A DNA stretch of 64,000 nucleotides from Sabellastarte sp. h YS-2021 (lineage: Eukaryota; Annelida; Polychaeta; Sabellida; Sabellidae), in assembly GCA_964017235.1 (NCBI GenBank), contig OZ024930.1, positions 31,562,614 through 31,626,613 on the forward strand, in the 5' to 3' direction. The notes beneath the pieces were generated by a model, which saw nothing but the letters and a program-made list of their open reading frames with translations, did no database searches and was not told the DNA's origin. This document shows positions 58,401-64,000 of the stretch, piece by piece. The position numbers and the translations under genes are program-made. Numbering within the stretch: position 1 is the first letter of the stretch; each line of letters starts with the position of its first letter.

Positions 58401-61400
58401 CAAATATTACATTCCTTAGATACCCTGTGGGTCAAAAATTTCCACGAAATCGCTCTATCTCGCACGGTTAAGGAGATAGAAGGAAATTTGTGTTTTGCCA
58501 TTTTTGGCAAAAATTCGAAAATTCAAAATGGCCGCCATTTTAGGGGAGGGGAAATTTTTTGAAAATTGCAAAGATTACATTCCTTAGATACCCTGTGGGT
58601 TGAAAAATTTCGACGAAATCGCTCTATCTCGCACGGTTAAGGAGATAGAAGCAAATTTGTGTTTTGCCATTTTTGGCAAAAATTTGAAAATTCAAAATGG
58701 CCGCCATTTTAGGGGAGGGGAAATTTTTTTTTAAATTGCCAAGAATACAATGCTCAAATACCTGTGGGTCGAAAATTTTGACGAAATCGCTCTATCTCGC
58801 ACGGTTAAGGAGATAGAAGCAAATTTGTGTTTTGCCATTTTTGGCAAAAATTCGAAAATTCAAAATGGCCGCCATTTTTGGGGAGGGGAAAATTTTTTGA
58901 AAATTGCAAATATTACATTCCTTAGATACCCTGCGGGTCGAAAATTTCCACGAAATCGCTCTATCTCGCACGGTTAAGGAGATAGAAGCAAATTAGTGTT
59001 TTGCCATTTTTGGCAAAAATTCGAAAATTCAAAATGGCCGCCATTTTTGGGGAGGGGAAAATTTTTTGAAAATTGCAAAGAGTACACTCCTCAGATACCC
59101 TGTGGGTCGAAAATTTTGACGAAATCGCTCTATCTCGCACGGTTAAGGAGATAGAAGCAAATTTGTGTTTTGCCATTTTTGGCAAAAATTCGAAAATTTA
59201 AAATGGCCGCCATTTTTGGGGAGGGGAAAATTTTTTGAAAATTGCAAAGAGTACACTCCTTAGATACCCTGTGGGTTGAAAATTTCGACGAAATCGCTCT
59301 ATCTCACACGGTTAAGGAGATAGAAGGAAATTTGTGTTTTGCCATTTTTGGCAAAAATTCGAAAATTCAAAATGGCCGCCATTTTTGGGGAGGGGAAAAT
59401 TTTTTGAAAATTGCAAATATTACATTCCTTAGATACCCTGTGCGTCGAAAATTTCCACGAAATCGCTCTATCTCGCACGGTTAAGGAGATAGAAGGAAAT
59501 TTGTGTTTTGCCATTTTTGGCAAAAATTCGAAAATTCAAAATGGCCGCCATTTTTGGGGAGGGGAAAATTTTGGGAAAATTGCAAAGATTGCATTCCTTA
59601 GATACCCTGTGGGTCGAAAATTTCGACGAAATCGCTCTATCTCGCACGGTTAAGGAGATAGAAGCAAATTTGTGTTTTGCCATTTTTGGCAAAAATTCGA
59701 AAATTCAAAATGGCCGCCATTTTTGGGGAGGGGAAAATTTTTTAAAAATTACCAAGAGTACAAGCCTCAGATACCCTGTGGGTCGAAAATTTTGACGAAA
59801 TCGCTCTATCTGGCACGGTTAAGGAGATACAAGCAAATTTGTGTTTTGCCATTTTTGGCAAAAATTCGAAAATTCAAAATGGCCGCCATTTTTGGGGAGG
59901 GGAAAATTTTTTGAAAATTGCAAAGATTACATTCCTTAGATACCCTGTGGGTTGAAAAATTTCGACGAAATCGCTCTATCTCGCACGGTTAAGGAGATAG
60001 AAGCAAATTTGTGTTTTGCCATTTTTGGCAAAAATTTGAAAATTCAAAATGGCCGCCATTTTAGGGGAGGGGAAATTTTTTTTTAAATTGCCAAGAATAC
60101 AATGCTCAAATACCTGTGGGTCGAAAATTTTGACGAAATCGCTCTATCTCGCATGGTTAAGGAGATAGAAGGAAATTTGTGTTTTGCCATTTTTGGCAAA
60201 AATTCGAAAATTCAAAATGGCCGCCATTTTTGGGGAGGGGAAAATTTTGGGAAAATTGCAAAGATTGCATTCCTTAGATACCCTGTGGGTCGAAAATTTC
60301 GACGAAATCGCTCTATCTCGCACGGTTAAGGAGATAGAAGCAAATTAGTGTTTTGCCATTTTTGGCAAAAATTCGAAAATTCAAAATGGCCGCCATTTTT
60401 GGGGAGGGGAAAATTTCTTGAAAATTGCAAAGAGTACACTCCTCAGATACCCTGTGGGTCGAAAATTTTGACGAAATCGCTCTATCTCGCACGGTTAAGG
60501 AGATAGAAGCAAATTTGTGTTTTGCCATTTTTGGCAAAAATTCGAAAATTTAAAATGGCCGCCATTTTTGGGGAGGGGAAAATTTTTTGAAAATTGCAAA
60601 GAGTACACTCCTTAGATACCCTGTGGGTTGAAAATTTCGACGAAATCGCTCTATCTCGCACGGTTAAGGAGATAGAAGGAAATTTGTGTTTTGCCATTTT
60701 TGGCAAAAATTCGAAAATTCAAAATGGCCGCCATTTTTGGGGAGGGGAAAATTTTGGGAAAATTGCAAAGATTGCATTCCTTAGATACCCTGTGGGTCGA
60801 AAATTTCGACGAAATCGCTCTATCTCGCACGGTTAAGGAGATAGAAGCAAATTTGTGTTTTGCCATTTTTGGCAAAAATTCGAAAATTCAAAATGGCCGC
60901 CATTTTTGGGGAGGGGAAAATTTTTTAAAAATTACCAAGAGTACAAGCCTCAGATACCCTGTGGGTCGAAAATTTTGACGAAATCGCTCTATCTGGCACG
61001 GTTAAGGAGATACAAGCAAATTTGTGTTTTGCCATTTTTGGCAAAAATTCGAAAATTCAAAATGGCCGCCATTTTTGGGGAGGGGAAAATTTTTTGAAAA
61101 TTGCAAAGATTACATTCCTTAGATACCCTGTGGGTTGAAAAATTTCGACGAAATCGCTCTATCTCGCACGGTTAAGGAGATAGAAGCAAATTTGTGTTTT
61201 GCCATTTTTGGCAAAAATTTGAAAATTCAAAATGGCCGCCATTTTAGGGGAGGGGAAATTTTTTTTTAAATTGCCAAGAATACAATGCTCAAATACCTGT
61301 GGGTCGAAAATTTTGACGAAATCGCTCTATCTCGCACGGTTAAGGAGATAGAAGCAAATTTGTGTTTTGCCATTTTTGGCAAAAATTCGAAAATTTAAAA

Positions 61401-64000
61401 TGGCCGCCATTTTTGGGGAGGGGAAAATTTTTTGAAAATTGCAAAGAGTACACTCCTTAGATACCCTGTGGGTTGAAAATTTCGACGAAATCGCTCTATC
61501 TCACACGGTTAAGGAGATAGAAGGAAATTTGTGTTTTGCCATTTTTGGCAAAAATTCGAAAATTCAAAATGGCCGCCATTTTTGGGGAGGGGAAAATTTT
61601 TTGAAAATTGCAAATATTACATTCCTTAGATACCCTGTGGGTCAAAAATTTCCACGAAATCGCTCTATCTCGCACGGTTAAGGAGATAGAAGGAAATTTG
61701 TGTTTTGCCATTTTTGGCAAAAATTCGAAAATTCAAAATGGCCGCCATTTTAGGGGAGGGGAAATTTTTTGAAAATTGCAAAGATTACATTCCTTAGATA
61801 CCCTGTGGGTTGAAAAATTTCGACGAAATCGCTCTATCTCGCACGGTTAAGGAGATAGAAGCAAATTTGTGTTTTGCCATTTTTGGCAAAAATTTGAAAA
61901 TTCAAAATGGCCGCCATTTTAGGGGAGGGGAAATTTTTTTTTAAATTGCCAAGAATACAATGCTCAAATACCTGTGGGTCGAAAATTTTGACGAAATCGC
62001 TCTATCTCGCACGGTTAAGGAGATAGAAGCAAATTTGTGTTTTGCCATTTTTGGCAAAAATTCGAAAATTTAAAATGGCCGCCATTTTTGGGGAGGGGAA
62101 AATTTTTTGAAAATTGCAAAGAGTACACTCCTTAGATACCCTGTGGGTTGAAAATTTCGACGAAATCGCTCTATCTCACACGGTTAAGGAGATAGAAGGA
62201 AATTTGTGTTTTGCCATTTTTGGCAAAAATTCGAAAATTCAAAATGGCCGCCATTTTTGGGGAGGGGAAAATTTTTTGAAAATTGCAAATATTACATTCC
62301 TTAGATACCCTGTGGGTCAAAAATTTCCACGAAATCGCTCTATCTCGCACAGTTAAGGAGATAGAAGGAAATTTGTGTTTTGCCATTTTTGGCAAAAATT
62401 CGAAAATTCAAAATGGCCGCCATTTTTGGGGAGGGGAAAATTTTGGGAAAATTGCAAAGATTGCATTCCTTAGATACCCTGTGGGTCGAAAATTTCGACG
62501 AAATCGCTCTATCTCGCACGGTTAAGGAGATAGAAGCAAATTTGTGTTTTGCCATTTTTGGCAAAAATTCGAAAATTCAAAATGGCCGCCATTTTTGGGG
62601 AGGGGAAAATTTTTTAAAAATTACCAAGAGTACAATCCTCAGATACCCTGTGGGTCGAAAATTTTGACGAAATCGCTCTATCTGGCACGGTTAAGGAGAT
62701 ACAAGCAAATTTGTGTTTTGCCATTTTTGGCAAAAATTCGAAAATTCAAAATGGCCGCCATTTTTGGGGAGGGGAAAATTTTTTGAAAATTGCAAAGATT
62801 ACATTCCTTAGATACCCTGTGGGTTGAAAAATTTCGACGAAATCGCTCTATCTCGCACGGTTAAGGAGATAGAAGCAAATTTGTGTTTTGCCATTTTTGG
62901 CAAAAATTTGAAAATTCAAAATGGCCGCCATTTTAGGGGAGGGGAAATTTTTTTTTAAATTGCCAAGAATACAATGCTCAAATACCTGTGGGTCGAAAAT
63001 TTTGACGAAATCGCTCTATCTCGCATGGTTAAGGAGATAGAAGGAAATTTGTGTTTTGCCATTTTTGGCAAAAATTCGAAAATTCAAAATGGCCGCCATT
63101 TTTGGGGAGGGGAAAATTTTGGGAAAATTGCAAAGATTGCATTCCTTAGATACCCTGTGGGTCGAAAATTTCGACGAAATCGCTCTATCTCGCACGGTTA
63201 AGGAGATAGAAGCAAATTTGTGTTTTGCCATTTTTGGCAAAAATTCGAAAATTCAAAATGGCCGCCATTTTTGGGGAGGGGAAAATTTTTTAAAAATTAC
63301 CAAGAGTACAATCCTCAGATACCCTGTGGGTCGAAAATTTTGACGAAATCGCTCTATCTGGCACGGTTAAGGAGATAGAAGCAAATTTGTGTTTTGCCAT
63401 TTTTGGCAAAAATTCGAAAATTCAAAATGGCCGCCAATTTTGGGGAGGGGAAAATTTTTTGAAAATTGCAAAGATTGCATTCCTTAGATACCCTGTGGGT
63501 CGAAAATTTCGACGAAATCACTCTATCTCGCACGGTTAAGGAGATAGAAGCAAATTAGTGTTTTGCCATTTTTGGCAAAAATTCGAAAATTCAAAATGGC
63601 CGCCATTTTTGGGGAGGGGAAAATTTTTTGAAAATTGCAAAGAGTACACTCCTCAGATACCCTGTGGGTCGAAAATTTTGACGAAATCGCTCTATCTCGC
63701 ACGGTTAAGGAGATAGAAGCAAATTTGTGTTTTGCCATTTTTGGCAAAAATTCGAAAATTTAAAATGGCCGCCATTTTTGGGGAGGGGAAAATTTTTTGA
63801 TAATTGCAAAGAGTACACTCCTTAGATACCCTGTGGGTTGAAAATTTCGACGAAATCGCTCTATCTCACACGGTTAAGGAGATAGAAGGAAATTTGTGTT
63901 TTGCCATTTTTGGCAAAAATTCGAAAATTCAAAATGGCCGCCATTTTTGGGGAGGGGAAAATTTTTTGAAAATTGCAAATATTACATTCCTTAGATACCC
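46440..64000 (+). repeat. 169 bp satellite, array 2 (about 104 units, runs off the window)
   Basis: This is the same monomer as array 1, for 17.5 kb to the window edge. The first three units are the most diverged and match the first units of array 1. Within it, blocks of monomers are repeated as higher-order units at offsets of 1013 bp (6 monomers), 2365 bp (14) and 3210 bp (19). Because 169 is one more than a multiple of three, frames rotate from unit to unit. The many 74-95 residue open frames on both strands are by-products. It sits upstream of the first visible COG4 exon, probably in a COG4 intron. Confidence 0.96.
51675..62050 (+). repeat. 3210 bp higher-order repeat (19-mer), about 3.2 copies
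   Basis: Copies run about 51675-54884, 54885-58094 and 58095-61304, with a partial one from 61305 to about 62050. Landmark variants recur exactly 3210 bases apart: CTCAAATACCTGTGGG units at 52335, 55545 and 58755 and at 53687, 56897 and 60107; the TGTGCGTCG variant at about 53020, 56230 and 59440. Copies 2 and 3 share a change (AAAATTTCTTG, about 57203 and 60413) not present in copy 1 (about 53993). Differences are only a few per copy. Confidence 0.92.

Noticed and set aside
32577-64000. Dozens of 60-163 residue open frames on both strands of the 169 bp arrays
   Set aside because: They are periodic by-products of a monomer with few stops in some frames. The frame rotates from unit to unit, the ORFs overlap on both strands, and no known domain is present.
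46440-64000. Centromere
   Set aside because: Higher-order structure is suggestive, but the array appears to lie in a gene intron and no centromeric mark can be seen from sequence alone.

Overview
This window is metazoan nuclear DNA. It is AT-rich, has no operons, and carries GT-AG spliced exons of two conserved eukaryotic genes inside a large amount of repeat. The repeat content (CR1/L2-type LINE 3' ends, a tRNA-derived SINE, a DIRS-type retroelement, and elements that carry 145-170 bp tandem repeats) suggests a marine invertebrate, most likely a lophotrochozoan such as a mollusc. That placement is inference, and I cannot name the species.

Genes. (1) On the + strand, 1188-13853 holds the last six coding exons of GDP-L-fucose synthase (GFUS/TSTA3). 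All splice phases agree. The N-terminal exons lie before base 1. (2) On the - strand, 43182 down to 31148 holds the last eleven coding exons of COG4, a subunit of the conserved oligomeric Golgi complex. All phases agree here too. Its N-terminal half must lie beyond base 64000, because everything from 43.2 kb to the window end is repeat. The two genes converge, with about 17.3 kb of repeat-rich intergenic DNA between their stop codons. One product makes GDP-fucose and the other serves Golgi trafficking. I see no shared regulation.

Layout. 0-1.1 kb: LINE 3' ends. 1.2-13.9 kb: GFUS exons; its introns hold a foldback element, a LINE fragment and, in the 7.1 kb last intron, several tandem-repeat blocks (155 bp, 146 bp and about 155 bp units) and a repeat-bearing element with inverted ends (12.2-13.5 kb). 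14.7-16.6 kb: an array of about 150 bp units. 18.2-18.5 kb: palindromic repeats. 19.07-19.36 kb: a SINE. 22.4-30.2 kb: an array of about 354 bp units interrupted by a 5.5 kb DIRS-like element (22816-28348). 31.1-43.2 kb: COG4 exons; the introns hold a first 169 bp satellite array (32.6-35.66 kb), foldbacks and palindromes. 43.5-45.4 kb: a second copy of the inverted-end repeat-bearing element. 45.5-46.1 kb: a LINE 3' end. 46.2-64.0 kb: a 17.5 kb satellite of about 104 units of 169 bp with higher-order repeats, continuing past the window edge.

Most notable are: the DIRS-like element, whose inverted termini and internal complementary region can be read base by base; the intronic satellite with a 3210 bp (19-mer) higher-order repeat; a core motif shared by otherwise different satellite families; and a minisatellite in which most units carry nuclear-receptor-type AGGTCA repeats. 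No bacterial features, CRISPR arrays, rRNA genes or intact tRNA genes were seen.
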